A DNA stretch of 64,000 nt from Lichenostomus cassidix (taxonomy: Eukaryota; Chordata; Aves; Passeriformes; Meliphagidae). The notes beneath the pieces are model-generated. The model saw only the letters and a list, made by a program, of their open reading frames with translations, was not told the DNA's origin and searched no databases. Positions 37,808-51,300 of this stretch are shown in pieces. The DNA is taken from NCBI GenBank assembly GCA_008360975.2, contig CM039188.1, forward strand, positions 24,641,944-24,705,943, written 5' to 3'. The translations under genes and the position numbers were made by a program. How positions within the stretch are numbered: the stretch's first letter is position 1; each line of letters begins with the position of its first letter.

Positions 37808-40800
37808 GGAGATATTTGGATTAGAGCTCTCAAATTGTATGTCTGCATGACATTTGTACCAGCAAATAGGCTCATGCAGGTTGCCAGCCCCAGCCCCCAC
37901 ATCTGTGCCTGGCAGGTGATGGTGTCCCCACCCCACAACTGGGACAGTCTCGATGGCACTGGTCCCTGGCTTTGGCCATGGGGAGCTGCTTGAGCATGCA
38001 CAGTACTCTTGAGCTAATACCTTGGGCCTTCTGCTATAAACGTGGGCAAATTTCTGCTCAGAAGGGACCAGTTCAGCACATCAAAATGTTAACATAGGCA
38101 TTCCAGCACGCTCCAGATGCCAGCTGTACTCATTCACCGTCTCACACCAGCCCTGGATTTTTGGAAGCATAAGGCGTTCCACAAGTAAAATGCTCATGTG
38201 AGAAGAGCTCTCTGAGAATTTTTCTAGAGCTTCTTGAACACTGATAGCAGTGGAAGGCTCAGTGCATTTAGCATCTGAATGCCATATAAAGCAAAAAAGA
38301 GATACTGACTGAAACCGTGTCAGACAGCAGCACAAGCACTGGCAGCACATATTCCCCATGGCAAGGACCTTGTGTACCTCAAAGTTTTCTATCCATCAGA
38401 TGCATACACAGTTCTACTTTGACTTTATGTAAGACACACTTGTTCCATCAGATATTTTCAGGGATGGGAAACTCATAAGGATGCTTACTGTTCTGTGTGA
38501 TAGCAGCAGGGTTTTATTTGGTTCTTTGTGCATGAATAGCCTGAGGAGTTCACAAATGTGTTTGATTTGCATTGAGTGAAGATTCTTAGAAACTGCTGGG
38601 AGAAGCAATGAGAAGCACAAGTTAATACAGCAAGCAACTGGTTGGTGTGTAACTCTCTTTCCTTTCTTGGAAAACTAAATGGTTTTATTTAGTCATCCTA
38701 TGATGGCAAATTCTTGAGCTGAGATGAGAGACAGCTCAGAACATCTTGTAGATTGCAACCGAGAGCTGTCAGGTCCCCAGAGTTCATCCCTCATTCCAGA
38801 AAGGCTTTGAACTAAGGGGTTTTGCAGTCAGACCCACCTGCAGGTGCTCTGAAGTCATCTTCTGCATACAGTGTGCAGTTCTTGATTTATGTACAAACAT
38901 CTGGAAGCCTACACACTTCACTGTGTCATTTCAGGACAAGACATGGACACACAGTTCTGCCAGTGGGAAATTAAATGTAACTCTAACCCAGCCTCTATAG
39001 TATTTATTGACAAGTATTTATTGACTGTCCTCTGGGGCCTTCCAGAGTCTGACAAAAGATTAAATAGGGACCTCTCACATCCTTGGAAATGCTGATTGAA
39101 AATGGTGGATCAGCGATTATACTGAACATGGATAAAAAGTAGTCATATATCACTGGTGTTTAATCTCCTTTTCAGAAAGGAGAGAATATTGATCAGAATC
39201 AGAATGCTCGAAGTTAGGTACACCTTAAATGACAGTATTGGCACCTAGACATGCATCAATAAGGCTATTTTAATGTGTCTTAAATCATTCTGCCCAAATT
39301 ATTTCATTGGCTCTTCTATCATCCTTCTAAAAACTTATCGATCTCTTTTCCTTTTTTAGTTGTCTTATGCCAGGATATTCTTTGTTGCACTTGCAATGAT
39401 GTTGCATGTTTCCAATGCTGTTGTAATCTCACCAAGATTGTTATTTGTTAAGTTACAGTCCCAGAGTGTAAATAGGTAGTGAATCTAATGGACTTTCACA
39501 CTCTGTGTCTCTCAATCTCTGGTGCTGTTGCCAAAATAGTCTCACTTGGAAGTTCCAGAATTACTCTTAAATTGTTAAACAGTGTTAAATAGGATCAAGG
39601 ATATTTTTGCTAGTTTTAGGGAAATGGGAGTGGGGAGAAAAAAAGAGTAATTTTATGTAATTTTTTACATTCTTTCCTTTTTTTTTGTAATTAACTTCAT
39701 CTCAAATAGTGAAATTTTCACCTTTTCATTCTTACTCTCTTTCCCCTGATTAACATCAAGAACATGATGAGAAAACATGGTTGTGTACAAGTTTCAAACA
39801 GTTCTGAGTGTCAGCTTAGTGCAAATGCAAAGGGACTCCTTCTGTAGATCATCACCTCTGACAGAACACAAAGCTACTATAAACTATTGAAAAGAACATA
39901 ACCCAATTTCCTACTTTGTATGTTTCCTTTCTTCACAGTAAAAGGGCATATAAATACTATCAACATTTCAGGCTCTGGAAAATGTCTCCAAGACTTCACA
40001 CAGGAGATGAAAAAGTGCTGAAACTTTCTCCTCTTGCTCTATTGGCAATATCTTCCTGCTACCAAAGGTCATTCATAGTGAAAACAGAGGCTGGCTGAAC
40101 TTGACATATTTAATAGATCCAGCTGGCAAGGAGTACATGAATCATTTTGTAACAAAAGTTAGACTATTTTTTTTCCCCATGTTGGTTGAGTGATGGAGAT
40201 GTTTTCTCATTTAGCTTGTTCCATTTGAAAGTCCATTTGTAGATCCCTCTTCAAAGTAAACACATCTAGATCATTAAATATATCCTTCAAACACAATTGT
40301 TAATAAAATGGCCTGCTTGATTTCACCCAAAAAAATGTTTTACACATAGGCTACACTCCTTGTATGCAAATATGTGAAGTGATTACACATTACTGATGTT
40401 AGAGGAAAAGCTTGAAGATTTACTGTTTTGGATCTGAAGAAGAAAAAGACCTCAGAACTTGATTTTTTTGGCGTAAAAGGATGAAAAGAATGGTTTGAAG
40501 TACACTATAAGTACTTGAACTGGGATTAGTCTTTCAGTCACTGAGAGATTCACAGCTAGTGCAGCCACTTGTAGCTCTAAACTGCAGTTTATTAAGCTGA
40601 TAGCACACTGGTTTGCTAATTCTGCATCAGTTCAGGCAGTAATCTGCACTGTGGCAAAATGGCAAAGAGCCAATATGACATGTATGATGGTATATCTTGC
40701 AGCAAACTAGAAGTCTTTGGATATTAATTAAGTTCCAATGTAATTTACAATCTGCTCCAAACTTGCTTTCTTTGAAGAAAATAAAAAGAAAATAAAAATA

Positions 40801-43745
40801 AAGAAGAGTATTCACCCTTCTACCGTCTGTGCCATGTAACTGAGTATAATATTTTAAGTAGTTTCAAACAAGCATTTTGGCAATCAGAACCATATGCTCC
40901 TTAAATAGTCCATCAAAGTCAGAATGCTAATATGAGTTGTTATTTGCTGCTGCTGCTGTTTTTCCCCAAAAAATCAACCTTTCATGCAGAGTCTGACAAT
41001 TTTGAAGAAATCAGAAGAAAGCACAGATTCTGTAACAAGTTCCATTTTAAGAGATGTTTCTTTAATCTGTAAAACAAGTCATAATATACTCTGGAGTAAT
41101 GTCTTTTAAATTAAACATTTGGCAAGATGCTGTGCTAAGGTACTCCATGAGGCTAAATGAATAACAAATTCTCTGGGACTGCCTTTGTAATTGGATAAAC
41201 AGACTTGCATGCCACCACAAAGACCTTAATTTATTACATTTTGTATGGGATTCAGTCATGAACCGTCAATTATTTGCACTGTGCATTGTTTTTCTTTTGT
41301 TCTTTTTTGTTATCTGTGTCTCAACTGCTGTGTACAATTTGTGACACAGTTGTAAACTTCTGGCCTTTTGGAAAAATCCACATTGAATCAGCACTTTCTG
41401 CTATGTGCTTTCAGGCTAGGTTTGCTTTCTGGGAAAGCAAACAAAGGAGGACCTTTATATTCAGAATTTTCATCTCCTTTGAGCAGCCTTGTGTGGTGAA
41501 TGCTCTGTACTCCTCAGCTGTGCTCTGACTTGGGTCACCAGCTGTCCATCTCAAAATGTTGTTATCAGTGAGGGAATACTGCCCGTGTGTAGCTATCACT
41601 GCTTTGTACAGCTATTTCAGGGTTTAGACTCTACATATGCTCCAGGTTCTCAAAGCTTCAGAGGAGTCTTACCAGAAAGTGTGGACCACCTTCTGGCATA
41701 TTTACTATTTACCCTGGCCAAAGACTTGGCAAGGATGTCAAGAACAGTTTAGGAAAACTCCTGTGATCGGGATAGAATTGAAGTCAAGGGAATGAATCCT
41801 GTTGCACTAACATTTGTATTAGATCTCTGCTGAAGATCTTCAGCTGTACAAATAAACACCAAAGTTGTTTTTTTTGGATTTGTTTTTTCTTTTTTTTTTT
41901 TTTTTTGCAAAAGGTATCGCAAGTCACTTGTTTTGTTGCTGTCATCTGTAGATGCTGTTCAACAGGAACAAAATACAGGCTGTTTAATTTGCTTTAGGGG
42001 AGAAGTTCTGGGATAGATTTCAGCCATTTAGTCAGGAAGTGGATGGAAAGACTCATATTGTGGGGTTAGTTCAGAGGGTGTGGCAGATTTTACCACATTA
42101 GGGTGCAGGAAAGAGTATCACAGATTTTAAAGCCCACAGATATTTTATTCCATTATTTAACCCTTCTTATAATATAGGTCATGTAGTCACCCATTGGTTT
42201 ATCATGTGTGTGTATCAACTTTTTTCTTAAGCTGCACGGATATCGATTTGGGATAAGAGGAGTGTAACACAGTCCCACATCTGTAACTACATTATCAAAA
42301 CATCAGATATGGGTGTCTTCCTCTGTTACATGAGAACTTCACTTACTAATGAAGGCTTTCTCTGCCTGTGGCTACCCAGTCCTCTGTGCTTCTCATTATG
42401 TTCCTGTATATTTTTCCATTTCTACAAATGGGAAGAAATCAAAATGCACAGTGACTGTATATAATTTGCATACTATACATACTGTAATTTCGCCAAAGAT
42501 GACATATTGTCAGCATGTGCAAGTTATTTATCTGCAAAAGGTGTGAGATGAGTTCCAGAGGAGTCTGCATTGCTAGGAAATAACTCCCCCTTCAAACACA
42601 CACCAGCTGCTTCCCTTTTTCACCGGGGTGTTTGCATCATGTCACCACCTGACATCATTTGCCCTGGAGGCTCCAGGAAGGAATAGAACGGTTGCCATGT
42701 TAATTAGAGGAGAGTGATAAAACCTGATGTTTTATTTATTTTCTTGAAGAGGGATTTGTGTTTCTTATCTTGTTTTATGGTAATATTTTTATGATGAATT
42801 TTTTGAAGTTTAGCTCAGGATCAGTTCTCCTGAGGAACAAGGGATACAGCAAATTACAGAGGCCTCCAGGGCTTGAGATTTCTCAGTAAAATTAACCCAC
42901 CCATGACCACAGTTAATTAACTGTCATCACATGCTCAAGGACCCTAACTTAGCTCCTGATGATGTTATAGATAGAATTAGACATGTGCACTGTTAAAGCA
43001 TTTATCTCTGCTGACTGAGATGGAATCTGCACTGTGATTAAAACCACTAGTTTACAAACACAGCAAATACCTGACAGCTGCAGCAAGTTATGCCAGGCAG
43101 GGAACAGAGTTATCTCGGTCCATCTCACAGAGGTTCAGGATCTGAAGACCTTTGATGATATTGGCCCACAGTGATTCTTTTGCTTGCACGAAACAGCCTT
43201 TGAAGCAATTGGTTGCTGGCAGAACTCATGGAGTGTGTTATTGCACTGCTGTAACTACAAGGACTCATCACACTTGAATAAGGTCAGGATAAGTCTGGAT
43301 GTATGAGTGACTCATGGCAATTAAAAGAACACAACTCTCCTCTTGGAACAGACCTGGACAAGAAAGCCAAGCAGTCAGACAGAGGAGAATAGTTGTGGGT
43401 TTTTTGGTCTCTGATTTGTCATGGTTCAAGTTTAGGCTTCAGAGGAACAGACTGTGCTGTCACGCATAACGAAACCTTTGTCGAAAATCAAAGTTTTCAT
43501 CCCTCCCTTTTGAACTTCCAGAGGAAATGTTTAAAGACCAACAGGCAAAAACCTGACTTTTATGGATACCTTGCTTTACATATCCATTTTACATAAATAG
43601 TTTGACTGGACCAATCCACACCACAGTCTTGGTATTTATTTTATAGTAGTTTTTTAAATCTACAGCCATGCACGTGGTATAATCTTTCTAAATACTCAGT
43701 TAGAAGATACAATTTCCAGAAATATCTATAACACAAAAGAAAGCT
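37808..43745. other. Non-coding DNA with simple repeats
   Basis: Contains an A-rich AAAAT repeat at 40778-40806 and a T-rich tract at 41868-41906. No gene or mobile element is recognised. Short frames such as 38081-38359 and 41274-41528 lack supporting features. Confidence 0.55.
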
Positions 43746-43750
43746 TAGGT
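43746..43750 (+). repeat. Target-site duplication, left
   Basis: TAGGT immediately before the TG of the LTR, matched exactly at 44329-44333. Confidence 0.8.
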
Positions 43751-44328
43751 TGTGTACTGGTTTTGGCAGGGATAGTGTTAGTTTTCTTCTTATTAGCTGT
43801 TACAGTACCATGTTTTGTATTTAGTATGAGAATAATGTTGATACCACACTGATGTTTGAGTGGTTGCGAAATAGTGCATAGTCAGCCAAGGACTTTTCAG
43901 TGTCTCATGATCTGCAAGTGAGGAGGTGCACAAGAAGCTGTGAGGGAGCAGGGCAAGGACAGCTGACCTAAACTGAACAAAGGGATATTCCATACCACAG
44001 AACATCATATTCAGTGTATAAACTGGCACCAGTCGCTGCCTGGGGACTGGCTGGGCATTAGTCAGTGAATAGTGAGTGATTGTACTGTGTATCACTTTTC
44101 TTCTTGGGTTTTATTTCCCTCCTTTCCATTACAATTATTTTTATAATTGCCATTATTGTTGTCATTATTCTTTATTTTACCAGTTTTTCGCTTCAATTAA
44201 TAAGTTGTGCTTATCTTAAACCACAAGTTTTACTATTTTTTTCCAATTCTCCCCACCATCTCATCATTGAGCAGAGAGTGAACAACTGGCTGCTTGATAA
44301 TTAGTTGCCAGCTGGGGTTAAACCATCA
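43751..44328 (+). mobile_element. Solo LTR of an avian endogenous retrovirus
   Basis: This 578-bp element begins TGTGTACTGGTTTTGGCAGG and ends GGGGTTAAACCATCA, with the TG...CA ends expected of an LTR. The body matches, from memory, an LTR family widespread in birds. Landmarks are the GATAGTGTTAGTTTTCTTC start, the TGCACAAGAAGCTG block, ACAGCTGACC, AAAGGGATATTCCATACC, a TATA-like TATAAAC at 44017-44023, and a conserved 3' end. The likely polyadenylation region is AATTAATAAG near 44195. No second LTR, primer-binding site or internal coding region follows, so it is a solo LTR left by recombination. The exact 5-bp target duplication agrees with an ERVL-type element. I do not assign a catalogue name. 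Confidence 0.93.
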
Positions 44329-44333
44329 TAGGT
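44329..44333 (+). repeat. Target-site duplication, right
   Basis: TAGGT directly after the CA of the LTR, identical to the left copy. The identical copies fix both element ends to the base. Confidence 0.8.
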
Positions 44334-47159
44334 GGAAGAAAAAAAGTCCAATAAGAGAAAGATCATTTAGTTCACATTAACTTTAGGCACAGATTAAAAT
44401 CTGTTGCCATTCAGCAAACAATTTAAGAATTTTTCCCATTAAATTCAGTTCACCACCCATTTGGGGCAAACACAGGGTTTCATACTTGGGTAAACAGTTT
44501 ACCTGAGTAGGATTCTGATTCTTAATTGGGTGTATTTGAAGCAACTCCAATAAGAATAACCACAAAAAGACTAATAAGTCTCATTAATTAGTATCACATA
44601 TCAACAAAAACACCTCTGACAAACATCTTTCCTCTTCCAGATTTTGTGAAATTTTTTGTAGCTTCTACTGAAAAAACTTTTGGGTTTACCTTTAAGCCCT
44701 TTGCCCTGGCTGTGATTTTAATAAGAAAGGGGTTTTTTATGCAAATAGCATATTATTCACAATTTTTCAGTGTCTTGTGCTTGATTACATTATCAGCTTG
44801 CCTTCTGTACTTGCTGTCTTGCTGTTAATCATGTTACAGATCATATAATGAAGTTAATAATGAAAGCAACTGTGTCACTTTCATCATCTGCACCACTAGT
44901 GTACACAAATTAATAGAGATTGCTGCAATAATTTTGGAGACTTGATAACCCACCATGTGTGAGAGGCTTAACCCATCAGGTGTGTGAGCTTTGGGTCATT
45001 TTTTACCATTCTTCTCCAAGTCCATTGCTTGCTGAGAAAAAAAAGAAGGATTTTCTTACTGTTTCCTAAGGGTCTATCTTTAGATGTTATTAAAATTATT
45101 TGGAAAGAACAAAACTAGTCAGACCAAAGGAAATGGTACAAAGACACAATTTTTTTTTTCTAATTGTTTCAGATTTGAGCAATACGTTCTTGCCAACAAT
45201 TAAAATGAATCACTTTACAAAGCTGTTTATGCATCACATGAATGACTTGGAATAAGTTTCATTATGGTGATTAATATGCATGACACTGCAGCACAACATG
45301 AAACCTATCAAGCCTGGCTTGTTTATTTTATTGTTGTTGTTCTTTTGATGGAATGCCATTTAAAAGCAAAACCACCCCTCTCAATAAGATCTCAGTGTCT
45401 TTTCAGAGGCTCAGTCTTAGTTCATATTTCCAAGCTGTTATAATGTTTCTGAAAAGCTAATTTATATGCATAATACCTTTGTTACATAGAATTCATAAAG
45501 AGCAGTTGAGTTTATAATATACATGGAAACTAATTTTCACACATTTGGGCTTTTGAGCTTTATGATAGACAGCGTAGAGTTTCCTTAAAAGACCTTCAGT
45601 TAAGGCTGGCTGAGGATACACACCCATGGACCTGGAACTTGGGGCTGCATCTGAACAGCTCTGACTCCAAACGAAAAGCAGTTTGAGTGGGAACTGCCTG
45701 GATTTGCTTCTTTCTTCTCAAAGCCTTGTAGTTCTGTGGATGCTCCAAAACCTTGACCCTAATATATATTTATATCCTTCCCAGAAACTAGAAGGAATCC
45801 AAAGTATGGTATAAAGCATAAAGGCTAGAGAGTTTCCAATTGGTTTAGGTTTCATTTTAAATTATTCCTGTGAGTTTTGGTGAAAAGCATCTCAATAGCA
45901 TTACACCATGGAAATCCCCTAATCAGTCCAGTTGTACTGTACAGAATTTGCTGAGTAATCTTGAGGTCCTGAAGTAATGGAAAGAGAAGGTCATGAATGC
46001 CAGAACTCATAAAAATATTTGGGCAGTATTTAGCACTAGGAGGGAAGGAAAATAGGTTCAGTGTTCTGCTCAGTCATGGTATGACACATTTATGGAAAAA
46101 AAAATCACTCTGCTGTGTCTCAGTCAAAGTGTTTACAACAGAAACAGCAAAGTATTAGCAACCATATGCAAAGCCTGTATAGTTCTCACCTTTATTCCTG
46201 TACTGGGGCTGTGTGGCAAGATTTTTGTAGGGGGGGCTATGTTTCTGTGAACAGCTGCTTTAATTCTCTCTGAAATCTGATGGAGTCAATGCCAGATGGC
46301 TCCAAGATGGACCTGCTGATGGCCAAAGTCTGTCCCTCTCTCAAGCTATGAGCTTTTAGTTTTATTTTCTCTCCATTGTCCAGCTGAGGAGGACTTTGAT
46401 GGGTATCCTGTGTCCAGGCACATTCAACATACCACAATTCCTTATATATTTTTCTACTCACTTGTGTAAGAGAATGATTTGAAATTAAAGCAGGTGCAGA
46501 GAAAAAGAAAGGAATTGGAGACACAGAGGTGAATGAAAGGTTTTTTGCTATTTTAACCGAAGAAACTCAAGTCTATGCCTGTTCTCTCTAATGTTCTCAA
46601 GAGAGGGAACCTGAAGGATGAGTATCAGATAAAAGGCAAGGTGGAAAAAGAATAAAGTACATATAAGTTAATTATGTCAGGATTACATTAAAAAACCCCA
46701 CATTTTCAGAGCTATGATTTGATATCCTATATCAAACAGTGAGAAGCCTGCCCATGCAAGCACAGATCAGTACACTGCATTAAGGGCAGGAATTATCCAA
46801 GGTGCCAAACGCTGACAGGACTTTGATAGCTTGTGAAGGGCTTGGTGACTCAGCTCAATCCTGCCTAGCCTTACACATGCTTCTCTCCCCAGCTGAGTGT
46901 CATGCTGTGAATGTGACTTTCTCTTGTTAACTTTCTTATGTAATAATCCATCCTACCATTAAAAGGAGATGTGGAAAGGGATATGTCTACTGCAGACTGT
47001 TGCCTTGTAAAATGTTGTGCTTCTGAAGTAAACAGAAAAGATTGCTCTTGATGGAGCAAGTTCCAAAGGCCTTGTAAGTATGTTTTTGTTTATTTTGGTT
47101 TTGATTTCTCCTTAAGAAAGCAGTCAAGAGAGTAGAGTATTCTTAAGGAAAGAAAGAAT
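44334..47159. other. Non-coding DNA with a candidate regulatory cluster
   Basis: Unique AT-rich DNA. The stretch 45170-45490 is listed separately. No gene or mobile element is recognised in the remainder. Confidence 0.55.
45170..45490. promoter_or_regulatory. Candidate POU/SOX/homeodomain regulatory segment
   Basis: A GATTAATATGCATGAC composite lies at 45269-45284. A TTTATATGCATAAT site lies at about 45461-45474 with CTTTGTT, a SOX-type core, a few bases downstream. A TTTATGCATCACATG site lies at about 45227-45241. Three ATGCAT-centred sites within roughly 250 bases, in DNA without repeat debris, are more than I see elsewhere in the window. Function is inferred from motif content alone. Confidence 0.22.
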
Positions 47160-47178
47160 AAAAAAAAAAAAAAAAAAA
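47160..47178 (+). repeat. Poly-A tract, 19 bases
   Basis: Uninterrupted A run preceded by GAAAGAAAGAAT. It could be a retroposon tail, but no body is recognised. Confidence 0.85.
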
Positions 47179-48276
47179 GAGGCATGGAAATAACACAGCT
47201 GTCATTGTCTTTGTCTATAAATGGTGCCCTGGGTTTCACAACAGCTCCTTAAGTCCCTAGGTATCCAAAGGGGGAAGATCACTCTGCACATCAGAAGGTA
47301 GAAGTGGTGATTTGTATTTCTTTTCCTCAACAGTATAGTTAAGCTCTGGTACACGTCCACTGCTGTACAAGAAAGGTGAACTGTCAGGGTGTTGTGACTC
47401 ACTAGAAATATCTGGTGTCAAATCTTGTAAGACTAAATAACACAGAATGTATTAGAGGCTAATAAACAGCCATTAACCACCCAGCATTCAGATTTACCAA
47501 TTACCACACTGTTCTAGGCCATGGACCTGCTCGCTGTGGCTGACAACATCACATTAATGAATCTCAAGTCTTAACCTCCTTGAATTCATGAATAACAATT
47601 TGACTCCGTGTAACTTGATTACTATGAAATGGAAACTTTAGTTGAGTCTAAACAGTGGTTATGAGGTTGAGATGAGAGAAAGACAACCCTACTCCATCAC
47701 TGGTAATTTAAACTCATATAAAACCAAGCACCTGTCACAGTGATAAATGGGTTTTCTTGTTATCTTGCTGTCGGTATCATTTCCCAGTCAGATTCCTATC
47801 AAACACCCAGACAACACTGTGGAAACCAAGGTACAATTGTCTTCGTTTTATTTCTCTTCCAGAGAAACTGGTAAAGGTTACAAGATGCTTATAAATGTGA
47901 TTGATTTCATTTTCTTTGAGTCATTCCCAGAACACAGTTTAATTTACTTGTATATGCAAATGTAAGGTTTTTATAGGCACCACAGAGAAGAGAGCTGCTC
48001 ATTGTTTACTGATGCCAAGATAAAGCTGCAACCACCCTGAATCAGGAGATGTCCCAATGGGTTACAACTTTCAAACTCCATTTCACTGTGTATGATTAAG
48101 AGAAATAAATTTTTAAATCTGTTTTGCTTTAGATCAGTGCCTCAAAAGTTTAAGTGTCTTCAGCCTGAGGAATGAGACTGAAAGTATAATGTGGACAAGC
48201 TCCTTCCCTGCAACTCCAATGTGTTTTTATTCCAGTCATGTTATTTTTTAATTTGACTCAATTTTTGGTAAGGTTA
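47179..48276. other. Non-coding DNA, nothing recognised
   Basis: Unique AT-rich sequence between the poly-A and poly-T tracts. No gene, RNA or mobile-element signature seen. Confidence 0.6.

Positions 48277-48304
<28 letters not shown>
48277..48304 (+). repeat. Poly-T tract, 28 bases
   Basis: The longest homopolymer in the window. It could be an antisense poly-A tail, but no adjacent retroposon body is recognised. Its length in an assembly is prone to error. Confidence 0.85.
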
Positions 48305-48308
<4 letters not shown>

Positions 48309-51300
48309 ATCTTTTGCAGAAAAGATGTTTGGGAAAAAAGAAAGAAAGAAGGAGGAAACCTCCAATATTTAAAAATATCAAATGTGGAAGAATTGTCTGT
48401 TAAAGACATTGTCTGAATAGACAATCACTGTGGTCATTTCTCAATGTAGAAGCTGTGCTTAAGCTGTCACCTGGTGCAATGAATAAAGAGAATTGTCTTA
48501 TCCTGACCTATCTGACGGGTTTGGGATTAGCTCTATAATACTGCAAAGTATTTTTATCCTGCCACAGCTTCAGTGCCATCCATCCAACAAGATCATAGTG
48601 AGCTTTCATTCTCTTTTGCTGGGTTGTGGTTCTAAAATATATATTTGAATGTTTATGGATTTTCCCTGAAGTCACACAGAATAGCTTGTGAACATGGAAT
48701 GTGCCCTCCAGAGATTAGAATAGTATTATGGATTTCTTTTAAGTTGTAGCTGATTTTCTCTCTTTTATAGAAAACTTTAAATAAGCAGAAAACTCAGTTT
48801 CTTTCTGTCTCTACCTGTTGCTTTTCCATATTCTCTCCCTAGAGTGACACAAGTAGCAGACTGTAGGCTGGTTGTTCCCTGTTGAAACTGTGCAGAGGAA
48901 AATATTTATACTACTTGGTTGTGAAACAGGAGGTGAGAGGAGAGACAAATTTTGCCTGACAATTAACAGTTTTCTCTCCTTTTGTGAGGAAGGAGTCTGC
49001 TTTTAGAAGATGCTATAACAAGTGGTGCTGTATTTTAAGTGCTAGTGAAAGAAATAACAACCCTGGAGAAGGGAATAAAAAATCCTTTTCAAGAGTGGCA
49101 ACAGTGTTGTTTTGTATGTTGACAAATAATCCAATAATGTGTTCTCAGGAGAGTCTCCCATGGAGGGACACTGCCCAAGGCTGGTGAAGTGCTGCCACTG
49201 TTTGCCAGCAGCAGACAGAGCAGTCCTGCTGCAGTCAGGGCAGGCAGGAGGAAAGCACAGCAGCAAAAGGCACCGGTGGAGATGGGGAAGTGACAATATG
49301 ACAACACAGACATTGTCAAAATGTTCTACTGTAGAGTTTCTCTGAGATGTGAAACTGAGTCCTGTCAGAGCAGGGGATTGAAGGCACTTCTTGGGTGAAG
49401 CCTCATCTGTTAGGTCTCTGAGTATCCAGGGCAAGTGGGAGATACTTCCTCCTCCAGTAAGTTTGGAAAGGAAGGACTGTGGTGTGCTAAGCTCTTTGAA
49501 AGAAAGATCTTGCAAGCCAGCATTTCAGGAGTGTGTTTCAGGCTTCTCTCTGACAGGAAGGAGGATAAAAGATGTTTTTTTCTTCCTACCTATTGCCTAC
49601 TGGTTAGGTGCAAGATGCTCCTCCTCAGCTACTGCCTGCTCTGGATACAGCCTGAGCATCTGAATTTTCCTTCAGTTCTGTGCAAGTGTTCATATCCAGG
49701 TTTCCACTCTTCAGCTATTATTGCACTTCTCATTAGGTCATTAGTGAAATCTTTTACTTGATTAAGAACTGTGTGCTTTATGATGCTGCATAAGTCATCA
49801 TTAAGAATAAAATCCTTAGGCTTCTTACCTGTTTTCTCAGGATCCCCTTCTATCAATGTCCAGGCAAAAGAGTCCATAACATTTTGGGATGTAAAAATGA
49901 AACATAGCTGGAAATGTCATCCTTTCTTTGACGAAGGCTAAGAAGGCAAGGAAGAAAAATACAATTTATCCTCTGTATTGACATTTGGGTTTGGAAAGTA
50001 CAAAATTACGTGAGCTTCTCTACTATTAATATTAATAAAGTTTAAAAAAATTCTCTCACAAGGGCTTTCTGTTAATCCTACATGATTCAGCTCCTGGCTG
50101 CATAATGAAGATCTTACATATTTAATAAGCAAATTGAAGTAGTCCCAAATGAGTGAACAACATAGCTCTGTAAAAAGAAATGGGGCAGAGGGGAGGGGGA
50201 ATTCTTGTCGGATGAGGTGGCTGAAAAAACACTGATCTACTGGCATTTTTATGTCTCCTATCAAATGTCATTGTGAATTGAAAATGGAATGGCTGGGAAA
50301 AAAAAAAGCAGCAAGTTTCTATATAACCTGATGAATGTAACTCCATTGTTTCCATGAAATCATATTAAAAAGGTCATCACTCCATGTATGAAAATACCAT
50401 GGCAGTTATTCTATTGCTCATTCAATTTGGAATAGGCACTTGAATGTCATCAAAGAGAAATAGTTGATATTCTATAATTAAAAGTAGATTTTGACTTATA
50501 TAGGGGAAGATTATAAGAATGGATCCTTCCATGCTGCTGATGTAGACATGCATCTTACTCGGGAATAAATAAAATAAACTGTCTGGAGGATGAAAGGAAA
50601 ATATGATTAAATTAAAATGTCTGGGGTATAAAATTGTGCATTTGAAAAGAACTGAAAAATTCCCCCTTCTTGTGGTGTTCTACAAGTAACTCCTTTGGGT
50701 AAAGCCTTTGCCATAGCAACAGATAAAACCTTTATGAGGTGCAAGTTTTGCTAAGAAAATGAAGGCTTTCCATTCCAGTTCAGTTGATGTCTTGAAATGA
50801 TATTAAGTCTGGCATAAGATTATCATCAGTTTAAAGATGCATTTTTAAAGACTAGAACAACAAAGACTCTGTGGTGCTTTTTCAAAGTAAGATACACGTG
50901 TGGTGCATCTTCTGCTGGAGACAAAGAGGAGAAATCAGAACTCAAATGAACTGTGGCTGTACCCACTGTCCTGTTGTCTATTCTTTCTCTTTCATGCCTC
51001 ATCATGTTTGATATCTGCATTGCTACCTTTGCTTTTAGCCTCCCTATGTCTTGTACATTCCATATATATTACACATTTTTTACAAATAGATAGAAGCTTT
51101 GGGAAAGATCTTAACATTAGGGTGTAACTTTTCTTTCTACTTCTGCTGGCTCAGTTCTTTGCATTACACCCATTTCCACCTCTCACTGTATTGTCTCTTT
51201 CTTCAATGGAAAATCAGAGATCCAGGCCTTCCCCCATGCCTCGTCCTTGATTTTGTTTTTCAGTCACCAACAGCTCTCTGTGACACCTGCTCCTTCAATA

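Noticed and set aside
43793..44304. Open frames of 100 and 74 codons on opposite strands
   Set aside because: Both lie within the solo LTR and are translations of its non-coding sequence.
49042..49515. 157-codon minus-strand frame
   Set aside because: Depends on a TTG start, overlaps plus-strand frames in a GC-richer patch, and has no domain.
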